NCBI RefSeq assembly: GCF_019320115.1
Contig: NC_089598.1
Coordinates: 83,709,844 to 83,773,843 of the forward strand
Reading direction: 5' to 3'
DNA: 64,000 bases
Origin: Miscanthus floridulus
Taxonomy: Eukaryota > Streptophyta > Magnoliopsida > Poales > Poaceae
The translations under genes were made by a program, and so were the position numbers. Shown here in pieces: positions 24,191 through 36,348 of this stretch. The notes beneath the pieces were generated by a model, which was given only the letters and a program-made list of their open reading frames with translations, searched no databases and was not told the DNA's origin. How positions within the stretch are numbered: position 1 is the stretch's first letter; every line of letters begins with the position of its first letter.

Positions 24191-26244
24191 TGTAGGTACT
24201 TGGTGATGAGATGAAGGTTTCGGGGTGGTTGAGCAAGCAATTTGACAATATTCACTCAATCTATCAACCAATTCTTATCATAATCCCTTATATAGTTGAC
24301 CCAAAGATAATTCATTGAACATATCATATATTTCATCCTCACCATTGGTAACAAGTACCTAAACCTCATAGGATAGCTACTTTATTTGTTTTGTGCTCAA
24401 TAGGGTCACAAATAGGTATATTTGTGAAACATTAAATATGGCTAATTAATTTCACTTGAGATATATCATGTTTGCCATATGATGCTTTTGATCACTCTCT
24501 AGTGGAGTAATTTATTTGTTGAGATGCTAGTATACAATAAATAATAAAGCTAAACAAAGAATCACAAGCAGCAAATTAATTATGTCTGTCCTACACCTAC
24601 CGGACGTGTCCGGTATTCCTACCAGACGTGTCCGGTATGGCCAGGGATAGAAAGTAAGTGTTTCTGATCTTTATATTCCGGACGTGTCCGGTATACCTAC
24701 CGAACGTGTCCGGTATTGCAGCAACCAGAACACAATTTGAATTACAACTGAGTCTTTGATCCGTATATTTTCATATATCCTTAACTTACTCAGAAGCTTG
24801 TGATTTATCAAAACTAAGTGGATTGTGAGCATCTCTTGAACTCAATTGTAAATATGGAAATTTTATTAGGTTTATGGTCAAAATGGAAAATTGGCTCTCA
24901 ATTTCTTAATAGAATAAAAGTGCTTGTTGAAAGTCATTCAAATTACTTGAAGCACTTATTTAGGGGGAGCTAAGTTTCTATTTTGTACCATTGTGGACTA
25001 ACAAATCTATCTAGCATTCTTTGTAGTCCTTTGGATGAAAAGTGATTTATAATCTAGCATGATTATTTGACAATCAAGGTCAACATAAAGACTATCATGC
25101 TATTTATCTTCTTAGTGGAATTCTTGTGGGCTCAAGGCAAAGGTATGTGTTTACATACATGCATTGTAAGTGCATCTAAGGCCCTTTGTATGTTAGAATG
25201 TGTATTTGTGTGACATAGGAGAGATGTTTTTCAAAACCCCTAACTAGCATGAGTAGGAAGTGTGAATTTGAAAAACTATTTGAATCTTGGTCTTTGTGAC
25301 CTAGCCTTGTCATGTGATGATTATAGCTCTCCTTGATTGTTTGATCGGCTAATCACAAATGGCATGGCTTTCTTAAGTCCACAATCTACTATGTCTCACA
25401 ATGTTTCTCTCTCAAGTAATCAAAATCTTATTTATGCCAAATATTTGGAAAAGAGAAATCAATTTATGGTATTGGATAAGAAAAGTGATGATACTCAGTT
25501 TGGATCAAGATCATATACAGTTTTGGACTGAGAAACAACAGATAAAGGGATTGGAAGAGAGAAAACATATTTTGGAATAATTTGGGCCAGCCCGCATATA
25601 CCGAACGTGTCTGGTATGCTACCGAACGTGTCCGGTATGAGCGGGACTATAAAAACAGACGTACCCCTTTGGCCCAGACCAGTCTGTCTCCTTCCAAACA
25701 AGCCAGCCGATGCCCTTCTTCCCACCTTGGGCGACCGTCAAATTTCACCAAGAAAAGAGAGAAAGGGAGATCGCATTGGAGAAGGCTTGCATCAAGATTG
25801 AAGGGCCGGGGATTTGGATTTCTCATTGCCTTCTCTTCTCTTCTCTCAAGGTACCCTAATCGCGGACCTTGTTCGATCTACATGGTTGATGATTGGTTTT
25901 GAAATTCCTTCGGTCAATATGCTACATTGGTGATATAGAAGCATTGCCCAAAGTTTGGAATTGATCCGTGATGGTTTGAATCCAAGAACCCTGGTTAGGA
26001 CTGCTGGACGCCCACATCGGACGTGTCCGGTATGCTACCGGATGTGTCCGGTATGGCCCAGCAGAGCAGACCCTCTGCCTTCCTTTGATTCAATCCAATC
26101 TTTGAATGGTATATTAGGCATAGTTTCTTCTGTATCTACGTTTTGCAAACCTTGTGACAGTGGTGTGTCGAGGTGATTGTAAAACCTTGGATAAAAGAAT
26201 CTATGTCTAATTACAATTCGAGAATAAGCTATGGGCATGTATCT
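24191..26244. other. Non-coding interior of the pol-less element
   Basis: About 2 kb where pol would be expected. It holds no long frame with retrotransposon motifs. It carries pairs of CCGGAC/GTCCGG palindromes at about 24603-24640, 24676-24716, 25600-25640 and 26015-26055. Confidence 0.5.
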
Positions 26245-28111
26245 AAAATTCTATGGAAATCTTTAGATATAGGACAACAGCCATAAGTGGACAATAGGAG
26301 CCGAGGTCCAAGCACAGGCATGATCCCACACTTGAAAAGTACAAGAAGGCAAGACAGGAAATGCATCCTGGATTCCAGCCGACTAGCCGAAGGTCTACCA
26401 GGGCTGCCTCTAGTGTAGCAGCTCAGTATGCAGAGGGGTCAGGGAGCTCTTCTTCTAACACTGACACTGATGAGTTCAGGGTGGAGTCCAGAGAAGAAAG
26501 AAAGAGGAAGAGCACTGACAGAGGATCAGATGGTGATAGCTCAGATGAGGAGCAGGAGATTGAGGAGGAGGAGTCAGTCCCTCCAGTTCAGCACCAGCCT
26601 GGTCATGGGATGTATTATGGTCTCCTTGAGACACGTTTGCCCAATGTGCCCTCTTATGTTCCTAGAGTTGACTTCAGGGGAAAGGGTATGACCAGGAGAA
26701 CTAGAGATGAGTGAAGGGTTGATCCGAGGGGCTTACCTAAGGTTCAGTATGATCACCGCTTCTAGACAGCCTTTCACCTGGACTTCTACTCCAGTGTGAT
26801 TCTCACCAGGAACCCAGTGATTGCCAGGTCTCAGTGGATTGACTAGCAATATATTACAGAGTTGTAGAAGGCCTCAGTTGATCATGCCATTGCTATTTGC
26901 CAGCGCACTGGGGTTTATGAGATCATGGAGTTCCAGCATGACTGGAACACAGAGGTAGTAGCTCAGTTCTATGCTACTCTGTTCGTTGAGGAGGATGAGA
27001 GGCGGATGCACTGGATGCTTGAGGGCAAGTGGTATAGTGTTGACTATGATGTATTTGCCGCCCACCTTGGATTCTCAGAGGATGATCTCTAGAGGGACAG
27101 GATCCACACCGAGTAGGTGTTTCCTCCTGAGCAGCTCGCATATATGTATCCTCCAAGAGGTGAGAGAGGAGCAGTGGGCAAGGTTCTTGGTCTTCACCCC
27201 ACTTACAGATACTTGGACAGGATGTTCAGGAAGACTATTGACTGCAAGGGTGGAGACAAGGGCAACATCGTAGATTACTCCAGGAACCTGCTCCACAGGA
27301 TGGCACCTGATGCTCGGCCCTTCAGCGTGTTCGACTTCATATGGTCAGAGATCAGGAGTGTGGGAGAGAGGCCCCTTAAGGGCTATGGTTTTGCTCCTTA
27401 TATCATGCATATGATGAGCAGGTGATAGGGCACACGTTTGAGTATGATAAGATTCATAAGGCCCTAAAGATTGTTGTAGATCTACCTAAGACAGGGTTAC
27501 CTCCAGCAGGACCAGGAGGAGCAGCAGCAGCACCAGAGGCAGATGCACCTGAGAGTGGTGCATCAGCAGGAGCTTCACCTCCACCACGTGCTCCTTCACG
27601 TTCTACTTCACGCCATGGCAGTCCTCCCTCGCCTACCCGCAGGCTTTTTAGCCCCATATTTGGGATGTGCCGGGACATCCAGACCCGACAACAGAAGGAG
27701 AGGGAGGCTAGGAGGAAGGATACTCGGACTTTGAAGCAAATTGCTTCTAGGCTTGAGCTTGAGCCTCCTAGGTCTCCAGTATCAGATGAGGCAGCTAGTG
27801 AGCCTGAGACTGAGGAGCAGCAGCAGGTCAGATATGATAGAGAGTATACTGAGTTCTTTCAAAGACAGCAGCAGCAGGCACCTAAGCACCCTGACACTCT
27901 ACCACTTTAGGCTCGTGTGCCTACTCACTCTCAGCCACGTCCTAGTTCTACAGATGACTATGCTATAGATTGGTGGAGTGACCTGACAGGTGGTGGTGGC
28001 CACTACGGGTCTGGTGGCTATGACCCGTCTGGTGAGGGTGGTTCTTGTCCAGCCGGTGTTTCATGCTCAGATGACGAGGATGCTGGTAGAGATGATGATG
28101 ATGATGAGTGA
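26245..28111 (+). pseudogene. 3' ORF at env-like position of the pol-less element
   Basis: The protein can be read from about 26297 through the ATG at 26361 (MHPGFQPTSRRSTRAA) in one frame to 27424, with stops at 26712, 26763, 26847, 26865, 27090 and 27114, nearly all TAG. It then shifts by one base into a Pro/Ser/Ala-rich part (27422-27910) and a final acidic stretch to TGA at 28109-28111. The core has an FYATLFVEEDE, MHWMLEGKWYSVDYDVF, AAHLGFSED, LHRMAPDARPF arrangement resembling domains annotated as 'putative plant transposon protein' in grass LTR elements. There is no signal peptide or membrane anchor, so a true envelope role is doubtful. Confidence 0.5.
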
Positions 28112-28766
28112 TCTCAGCTATCAGTGACAGCTTGTAGCCCCTTTGTCCTTAGTATGTCATTGGACCTTTGTGGTGATAGATGACAAAGGGGGAGAGAGAC
28201 TGATTAAAGCTTCAGGATATTTGTTTCATTTGGCTTATCTTTGTACCTGAAGATATGTACTGTAGGCTGTAGTTTTTATGTTTTTGAGCTTCATTGTTGT
28301 ATCTTGGATTTGAGATAGATTGTATCATGTGAGAGATGAGACTTATGCTTTATCTACGTATCTCTTGAGACATGATCTTTATTTATTTATTAGTGGCTTG
28401 TGGACTTAAGAAAAATGTGTAATGAGTGCTATGTGTGAATTACATGTGTTATATTTATTTTTATAAGGACTATGCATGCTAGAATGAAAATATTTGATGT
28501 GATGCCTTTCTATTTATTCTTGTGTGATATATATTGTCATATGCATCATGGTTTCACTTTGTCACACACACATGCACCCCATGGATGCAATGATTTAGGG
28601 GGTGTCTCCTATATGTTTTAGTATATGCAATTGACATTTGAGGTCATTTTGTGAATTCTAATCATAAGTATATATTCAGGGGGAGCCTCTCATAAATCAT
28701 TGAACCCAAAAGTTTAAATGTTTATATCCTTGTGTAAGCTTTAATCAAGTTGTCATCAATCACTAA
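28112..28766. other. 3' untranslated spacer of the pol-less element
   Basis: AT-rich spacer between the 3' ORF and the polypurine tract. GGGGGAG-type purine runs recur (28193, 28680), as is common in SIRE-type elements. No gene was seen. Confidence 0.5.
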
Positions 28767-28778
28767 AAAGGGGGAGAT
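28767..28778 (+). promoter_or_regulatory. Polypurine tract
   Basis: AAAAAGGGGGAGAT directly abuts the TG of the 3' LTR, the expected site for plus-strand priming. Confidence 0.5.
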
Positions 28779-30972
28779 TGAAAGTGCATCTAGCCCTTTA
28801 GTGGGTTTTGGATGATTGAATGACAACGTGATTAAAGGACTAACCCATTTGCTAAGTGTGGACAGGTAATAGGTTATCTCACAGGTACTTAATGAAAGCC
28901 AAAATAATGTGTTGTTGTATAAACAATCTAATTCAAGCACAAGACAATAATGCAAATGGAATTTATGTTAAGGCTTATTTATTGTGGGATTTTCATGTAC
29001 TATGTGAAAGCAAGCTCGTGATTACTAGTTAATGAGACATGAGGGATTGCATATGGAATGGTCTCATATTTGAAGCTTGCTAAATTGAAATGAAAAAGAT
29101 AACAATACATATGAATGGATGATTCAACACAAGATGTGGCTTGAGATGGTGAAGATAGCAAGGAAATGCTTTGAGGTACTAAGCAAGGGTGAAGGGCAAG
29201 TGACGGCTTGGCGGCCGAAGAACCTAGCTAGGGTGAAGAAGAAAGTACTTGCATTTAGTTGAGGTACTAATCAAGCTAAGATGGTCATATTGATGTGAAG
29301 GATAAAATCTATAATGAAGTATTTGATGGAAGTGACTTGATACATTTGGGATTATTCAAATTTGGTGAATGGAATCAAGTCACATGCTCAAGATGGCTAT
29401 GCTCAAGTGAAAAGATCAATATCAATATGTTAGCACCCTTACTTGATAAAGATTGAAAGAGACGGCATCAATTCAAAATAGATCAACTCAAGTGGTATAA
29501 ATTCATTTTTCCTTTTATCTTGAGTTTAATATGTTTGCCGTACTATTAAGAGGGATGCATCATGTTGATAGATAATGTTTCATAAGTGCTTAAGCCAACC
29601 CATGTGAGTTTTGAGTATTTGAGAGACAAAAGAGCTAACTGATTTCTTACTGGTCTGGCAATACCGGACGTGTCCGGTATTTGTCCAGCAGCTGTAAAAT
29701 TGTTGTTCTCGGGTTGGTTCGTCGGGAGTCCCGGCAAGGGTCGAGAGTTCCGACGTAAGTCGGGAGTTCCAACGGTTGGGAGTTCCGGCATTCGTCGGGA
29801 GTTCCGACACCTCACTAACTTTAACTCAGTTACATGTTTTTCAAATTTGCTGAGCGTTGGGAGTTCCGACGGTCGGGAGTCCCGGCATTCATCCGGAGTT
29901 CCAACGCCTCACAACTTTACTGTAACTTAGTTACCGTTGGCGCAGTGTAAGTCATACCGGACGTGTCCGGTATGGCAACGGCTATAAAACGTCTAGTTTT
30001 TCAAGGGGGCTATAAATACCCCCAAGCCTCCACCTTTGGAGGCTGCTGATTCTGCTGACTTACACACACGTTTTTGAGCCTTGCCAACTCTCCTAAACCC
30101 TCTCTTAGTGAGTGTGTGATCCAAATTGCAAAATTAATTTGTGGGTTAAGAGAGAATTTGAAAAAGAGAGCAAGCCACCACTTGAGCACTTGTACATATT
30201 GTCAATCTCGTGATTTGTATTTGTTACTCTTGGACTCTTCGGTCCTAGATGGCTAGGCGTCGTCGGAGAGCAACCGAGAGATTGTGGTTGCTTCGGAAGT
30301 TTGTAACGGTCGATTCCGCTGCCTCGGAATCATCTAGCGGAAGGAGGAAAAGGAGTTGGAAAAGACTCCGGCTAGAGTGACCTTCGTGGTACCCTCTAGG
30401 GCTGACCTTCGCTAGGTCGCCCGTAGCTCCCTCAACGGAGAGTAGGACTCGAACGAGTTCAAACTTCGGTAAAACAAATATCGTGTCTCAATTTGTATTT
30501 CATTCGATAGTTGTGTTGCTCTAGCTCTTGTGCAGGTTCTCTGTGTTTACTGTCATCTCCAGTAGAAACCTGCAGTTTGGTTTGAAGATATAAATCGAAG
30601 GAAGCAAGTTTGTGGCTGTTCTGCTGAAATCGTGTATACCGGACACGTCCGGTATTGATCACTGTGCACGACTTTACTGCAGAACACGCGCATATCGGAC
30701 ATGTCCGGTATACCTACCGGACACGTCCGGTATTAGAGCTCTGTGCAGAAAATATTTATTTTCAGTTCTAACTTTGTGTTGCAGGGTTGTAGCTTCTAGA
30801 TACATTCTTTATACCTTGTATACTCTGTGGCTAACTTGTGAGGGGTGGTACTACTCTTTATTTAGAGTTTCCATTTTGGAAACTCTCTTTACTAATCGTT
30901 TCCGTATTTAAAGGTGTTAATTTTCAGAAACACCTATTCACCCCCCTCTAGGCGGCATCCTAGGTCCTTTCA
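28779..30972 (+). repeat. 3' LTR of the pol-less element
   Basis: Starts TGAAAGTGCATCTAGCCC, ends GGTCCTTTCA and matches the 5' LTR closely over its whole length. It has fewer GTCGGGAGTTCC units (29718-29910) and fewer palindromes than the 5' LTR. TATAAATACCCC lies at about 30011. Confidence 0.5.
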
Positions 30973-31902
30973 AAGCCCTATGACCGGCTCAAGCTCACTC
31001 TCTTGCCATTTGCATTGACATAGCAACCTTGTGAGCTTAGCCAAAACTCTTCCACTAATCTCCATCATTGATTCGTCATCTTTGTGAGATTGGAAGAGAA
31101 TCCAAGTGCATTGCTTGAGTGATTGCATCTAGAGGCACTTGGTGTTTGTGTTTCGCTGTCGGATTCGCTTGTTGCTCTTGGTGGTTGCCACCACCTAGAC
31201 GACTTGGTGTAGCGGAGGAGGATTGGCATAAGTTGGTGATTGTTCATGGCCATCTCCCGATTATTGTGAGGGGATTTGTGCCTTTCCCGGCGGAGCGCCA
31301 AAAGGTAACCCTAGTGGATTGCTCGTGTCATTGAGTTACCTCACTTGTGGGTAGGTTCTTGCGGTGTCCAATTGTGTGGACGAGGTTCGTGCAACACCTC
31401 TTAGCCGTCGAACCACCAAGTGTTGGTCGACACAACATGGACGTAGCGTGGTGGCAAGCACGTGAACCTCAGGAGAAAATTGGTTGTCTCTTGCCCTTTG
31501 GTATTCTCCCGGTGACTAAGTTAGTATTCATCTTGTGATTGGTTCACTCCTCTATGTGACGGTATAATCACCTTACTTACTCATTTACATACCCGCAAAA
31601 TAGTTATAGTAAGCTCTTTAGTGTAGCTAAAATTAAGAGCTTGCTTTGTAGCTTAAGTTCATCTAGTGGAGCTCTTTAGTGTAACAAGTGTGAGAGCTCT
31701 TAGTGAGTAGTGACTTAGTAAATTGTATGTCTAGTGGTTATAGTAACTAGAATTGTTGGATGGGTGGCTTGCAACCCTTGTAGAGCTAGAGCAAGTTTGT
31801 TTTTCGCTATTTGTCATACTAATCAAATTGCTCTAGTTGATTTGTAGATTTTTAAATAGGCTATTCACCCCGCCTCTAGCCATATTAGGACCTTTCAACG
31901 GG

Positions 31903-32229
31903 CTGGGCCGGGGCGCTGTGGTGCGGTCGTCGTGGGCAAGCGGGGCCGACTCGGACTACCGGTGTCGGTGCAAGCAGGTGGGCGCGATGGCATGTTCGAG
32001 TGCGAGCGAGCAGGGCTGGCGCGGGCGCGGTGGCACAGCCGACGTGGGCGAGCCGAGGCGGGCGAGCGCGGCAGCGCGGCCGAGCGGGGCCGACGTGGCC
32101 GAGTACGGGCGTGGCGGCGCTTCCGCTGTGGGCGAGCAAGGATGGCTCGGGAGAGCGGTGCCGGTGCGGGCGGGCGAGCGCGACGGCTCGTCCGAGCGCG
32201 GGCGCGGCGGCGCGGCGAGCGGAGCCGGT
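31903..32229. other. GC-rich interior of the Mutator-like element
   Basis: Strongly GC-rich DNA with repeated GGGCGAGC-like words. Every frame gives Arg/Ala/Gly-rich text, so open frames here mean nothing by themselves. It may be captured host DNA; the source was not recognised. Confidence 0.5.
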
Positions 32230-32500
32230 GCGGGCCATCCTGGAAACCGGTGGTTTCTTCCCAATGGCCAGAGGTTGAAGATTAACCTAACTAGTGGGGC
32301 CCACATGTCAGCAAGTGGAGAGAGAAGCAGCAGAGGGAGGAGAGGCGCTGCCACGCTGACTGCGTGGCATGCCATATCAGCAAAAATAGCAAATAAATTA
32401 GAAATGTTACTGTTTACGATGACAAATGTGTAGGTACGCGTATAAAAATGGCAAAGTGCCCTCAAGGATGGAAAAAAAAGTTAAATGTCCCCTCCTGATG

Positions 32501-33205
32501 TGGCGGTAGAGCCGCGCACTGGCGTGGTCGCGGGGCGAGGGCGCCCACGGTGCGGCGCCGCGGGTGCCGGCGACCCGGGCGAGGGCAGCCCCCAGCCCGG
32601 CAGCGCCCCATGCGCGGGTGGACCCCGGCGATGGGTGCGAGCGCGGCGCTGGGCGCGGGTGCCGGCGCGAGCGAGCAGCCCGGTCGCCGTCGCCGCCCCG
32701 GCTGGCCGCGGGAGGCCGAGGAGCGCGCGGGCGGGCGTGGCTCGGGTCCCGCTGGCCTTGCCGCCTGGCCACCGCTGGCGCCGCGGGTGCCGGCGACCCG
32801 GGCGAGGGTAGCCCCCGGCACGGCAGCGCCCCCGCGCGGGTGGGCTCCGGCGATGGGTGCGAGCGCGAGCGAGCAGCCCGGCCCCGCCAGCCAGCCGCCG
32901 TTCCAGTCGCTGCGCAGATTAAGGTGCGCTCTCTCTCTCTCTCTTGCTCCCCCAAGGCTTGCCTACTCAGTCTTCCTTGCTGGCGGAGGCCCACACCGGC
33001 GAATCTGTCGGATCCGGTGCCTCCATGGTCGGATCCGTCCCTCCTCCCGTTGGATCTGTGCAAAGCACCAGGCAGGAAGCCGCCGGAGGCTGAGTACGGT
33101 GGTGGCATGGTGGAGGACTGTGGACCAGTGACGGCGCTGACCACTGCCTTCTGCGCATCTGCTAATATCATGTACCTATGTACACATAGCGTACAAGCAA
33201 AGTGA
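32501..33205. other. GC-rich block with internal direct repeats
   Basis: Two copies of about 100 bp (32558-32655 and 32781-32882) share GCGCCGCGGGTGCCGGCGAC, CCGGGCGAGGG and CGGCGATGGGTGCGAGCGCG. A (CT)n tract follows at about 32931-32945. It could be a promoter/first exon of a + strand gene or an older transposon interior. All three + frames are open for long stretches, which reflects composition. Confidence 0.5.
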
Positions 33206-36100
33206 TACGCAATACTGTGTTGGCCTTGTTTTTTTCATTGGAGCTCCACTATGTTTGTCCTATGTAGAAAACTAAAACTTTTATTTTTAAGGTTCTCAGT
33301 CTATTGTGTAAAAGCAGTGCACCACAAATCATAGGTCTGGTACCCTGCATGATTTCTATTTCTACATAGGCACTTACTAATGTCAGATTACTATAATAAG
33401 TATGGTATGTTCATGGTTTATTGATGCCTTGAGCATGTTCTTTTTGTTACTGCATTGCTAGATTGAAGTTTGAGAACATATTTGAGCATGTTCTTTTTGT
33501 TACTGCATTGCTAGATTGAAGGTTCCCATATTTGTATGACCTTATCAGCTCCTTATTTTGATACCTTCTCTGGTGCTCTCATCTGTCAAATTATTAGCAG
33601 TGCCATGTCAAATGTTTTCATAGCAGATGTACTGGTACCAATCAAGAAGCAATTCAACATTAGATTTCCTATACTTCAAATTTGAGATTTTGTTTTTCTA
33701 TAATGCGAGGTCAGATACATCAGGGTCAGCTTGGTTATAAATTTACATTATAGGTCTGACGGTTGGTTACTGCTGTTGTTTCCAATGTTCTCTTGCTTAT
33801 TGCCTGAATAGGCTTCAATATTTTACATTTGTATCATTTCATTGGTTGGTAGCAGCAAGGATTAATAAGGATAGGTAGGAAATCTTTTTTATGATATATT
33901 GTCAGGTTAATACTTACAGTTATATCAAACAGTGCAGTTCTTATTATAGTTGCTGGCTTGCTGCCAAATAAAAAGCATTAGTTTATATTGTTGTCTTGTC
34001 AACAATGGACAAGGATCAGCTTTACTATTCTTCATGTGTAAACAAAGGAATTCCAAAGTCTAATTCTTTTATAGAAGCATATATCAAGTTTATTTCAGAA
34101 ATATTTCCTACCTGCCAGTAAAATTACTAAGTTAGTCTATATTATATAACACTATAATTGATGTATGTGCTGCGTGAGAGGGCCTGCTCGCCTAGCACGC
34201 ACCATGTGTTTGTCATATTGCCTAGCCAAGGGCGTTAGACAGCTCCCCGTTCACTTCATCATCTCAACAATCCTGTTTGACCTCTTTAATATTCTGTTGC
34301 AATTCCTTTAGGTCATGACAAATTAGTGAAATACCTAATTAGACAACTGGCTCTGCTCTATATATCGTACAGATATTTATTTCAGTTTTATTAATGAATT
34401 CCTATGGTGTTTATTTCAGTTTTATGTATGTTACTAAAATGTCTCTCATTCTAGACTGAAGATGAATTACCTCTAGTCCTTCTTCAATCAAGTTTAGGCA
34501 CACCAAAGAAAACTAATGTTACCTTTTTTCTTTGTTTTAATTTTGCAAGCTGGGAGCTAATAGCTAGATGGATTTTCTTCATCTTCATTGAATTGAAGGT
34601 ATGGATCTACAGTCTATAAGGAAAATTTTACAAGTGACTATCATTACAGAAGCATGAGCTTTTTTAGTTCTGCACTGTGGTTCAGTGATCCTCCAAAAAT
34701 TGTTTTCAGACAAAAGAAAAGTTGTTTTTAGTCTACCGGCAGAGCATTAGAGGTATAGCACCGACTGCAATTGACGTAGCAAGCGTTGACCTTTATTTTG
34801 GGGATTTAAACAGATTGCTCCCCAGCCAATTGAAGCGCTAGTCACATTTGAACCAATTTATTTTTAGGTATTTCTCAAAAAAAAAGGTATTTCTTTAAAA
34901 AATATTTTTAGGTACTTTCTTATCGAACAAAAAAAAAGAGTATTTAAACATCTAAAAAAATATTGTAATTTAAAAATAGATGCTACAAATCAAACATAAC
35001 CTGTTCTACTTGGATTTAGCATTATGGCTTTTATAGTTTTCAAATTAAAATTCTTCCATAACTTTATATTTAAGTTTTCACGTAAGCTGTTTAGCCCTAA
35101 AAAGGTCTCTAAAAATTAAAAATATGTAAATTTATGGTTTATGAAGTAGTAATTTTTCATGAAAGAGAATCATATTTACTCCTGCTCAACCAAACCATTT
35201 TCGCCCCACTAGTAAAATGCATGGAGTCCTAAAAATAATTGTTTTAATTACTCACACCAAAACAGACATAATATGTTTTACAACTGCAGTGTGAGCGCTC
35301 GTAACAAATATAGCTTGCAAATAAGAAAAAAAAACATTACTTCTTCTCTAGACTAGTAAAATATTATTAAATATAACACCAAAATTATTAGTTTTATGGT
35401 TGAGGAACTCGGAAGAACTTCATTTTAACGGTACAGCGAGTATTGCACACATGAGTGCTCAGAAGAATCTTGCAGGTGATTTTAAGCTTAATTTCAAACT
35501 AAAACTTAATTTTAAGCATGTGCCTTGTTAAGAAACTTTTGGATTTACCTAAGCACATGTAGGGAATACATGACAAAATACTTCATTTTGATAGATGAAG
35601 GGTAAGATGTCTGGTTTTGAATTGTAAAGAGAGAAATCAGATGACATAGTGATAGTAGTCTAGGGAGGTAAAAGTGACATTTTTTTCTCTCCATATATTG
35701 GCTTTTAATTTTGTTTGCTTCCCACGTACTATTGTCTTCTTGTCTTCTGTTTTCTCGGTCGCTCGATTCCTTAAATCATTTCTTTTGTGAAAGTCCATGT
35801 CATCTATGTAGCAAAAACTGCATGTCAGTTCAGTTACATTGGAAAGTGCCTCTTTGAGTTGGGTGTCTTTGCACATCTCCTACTTGTATGTGTCAGAGCT
35901 TTTCCTTTAAGCTGTGATGGTAGTAAGCTAAAGAGATAGTATAGGCAAAAGATATTGCGCATGTCCTTTGTTAAAAAAACTTTGGATTTTACCTAAAATG
36001 CTACTTTTTGAACCCTAAATTTAGATGATTTTTTCCAGATTTATAAAGAATATTTTGCAGCTAAACAATTTAACCGAAAATTTAAATATAGGATTACGGA
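33206..36100. other. AT-rich DNA without a firm gene
   Basis: Looks like intron or intergenic DNA. One exon-like segment (34455-34517) is noted under findings, and a 53-bp tandem duplication lies at 33431-33526. Nothing else was recognised. Confidence 0.5.
33431..33526 (+). repeat. 53-bp tandem duplication
   Basis: GAGCATGTTCTTTTTGTTAC followed by TGCATTGCTAGATTGAAG occurs at 33431 and again at 33484. The second copy ends after about 43 bp. Confidence 0.5.
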
Positions 36101-36348
36101 AAGAACTATATTTTTAAAAGATCACATGAGATTTTTAAAAGAACTATATAGGGAGTGGATGGAGGGGCAGGGCACAAGCCTTGGGCCGTCGGCCCATTTG
36201 CATGGGCCATGAAAGGCCTGGTCGGGCGGTTAGGGTTTCCAGCAGTCACAAAAGCCAGGAACCACCGCCGTCGCTTGACTGGTTGACGCTGCCGCCGCAA
36301 AAATCACCTCGCCGCTCCTCTCCCCTGCGTCGCCCGTGCTGGCCATCT

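Larger units (their letters stand above)
20003..30972 (+). mobile_element. SIRE/Maximus-type copia element lacking pol
   Basis: 10,970 bp with two LTRs (20003-22278 and 28779-30972), a Met-tRNA-type primer site after the 5' LTR, and a polypurine tract before the 3' LTR. The flanking pentamers are AAGTC (19998-20002) and AAGCC (30973-30977), a duplication with one change. The interior has a long gag with coiled coil and zinc knuckles, then about 2 kb without coding sense, then a 3' ORF at the env-like position. No DSG protease, HHCC/DDE integrase, YVDD reverse transcriptase or RNase H motif was found, so it must have depended on a partner element. Confidence 0.5.
18875..31897 (+). mobile_element. 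Solo LTR of a SIRE/Maximus-type copia element, itself interrupted
   Basis: Starts TGAAAGCTCTAG and ends CTCTAGCCATATTAGGACC then TTTCA, the classic SIRE-type LTR termini. GCGGG (18870-18874) and ACGGG (31898-31902) are the likely 5-bp duplication with one change. Without the element inserted at 20003-30972, and without one copy of that element's duplication, it is about 2.05 kb long and has no internal coding region, hence a solo LTR formed by LTR recombination. It contains a 75-bp tandem array and many CCGGACG/CGTCCGG motifs. It sits inside the Mutator-like element. Confidence 0.5.
18490..32491. mobile_element. Mutator-like element split by nested retrotransposons
   Basis: Terminal inverted repeats of about 275 bp: the left one (18490-18762) starts GGGACATTTAACTTTTT and the right one (about 32230-32491) ends AAAAAGTTAAATGTCCC. 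Both contain, in inverted order, TGGCATGCCACGCAGTCAG, CTCTCCTCCC, GCTGACATGTGG and CAACCTCTGGCCA. The flanks are CTCCTAATG (18481-18489) and CTCCTGATG (32492-32500), a 9-bp duplication with one mismatch, which is the MULE hallmark. Subtracting the inserted LTR and one duplication copy leaves about 974 bp, so the element was a small non-autonomous MULE. Its right interior (31903-32229) is very GC-rich, as in Pack-MULEs; no captured gene was identified. Confidence 0.5.

Noticed and set aside
26245..28111. A true envelope gene in the pol-less element
   Set aside because: The ORF is in the env position, but no signal peptide, membrane anchor or coiled-coil fusion arrangement is visible.
31837..33205. 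Many overlapping long frames on both strands (about 90-250 codons)
   Set aside because: GC-rich DNA lacks stop codons by chance; the translations are Ala/Arg/Gly/Pro-rich and mutually overlapping.
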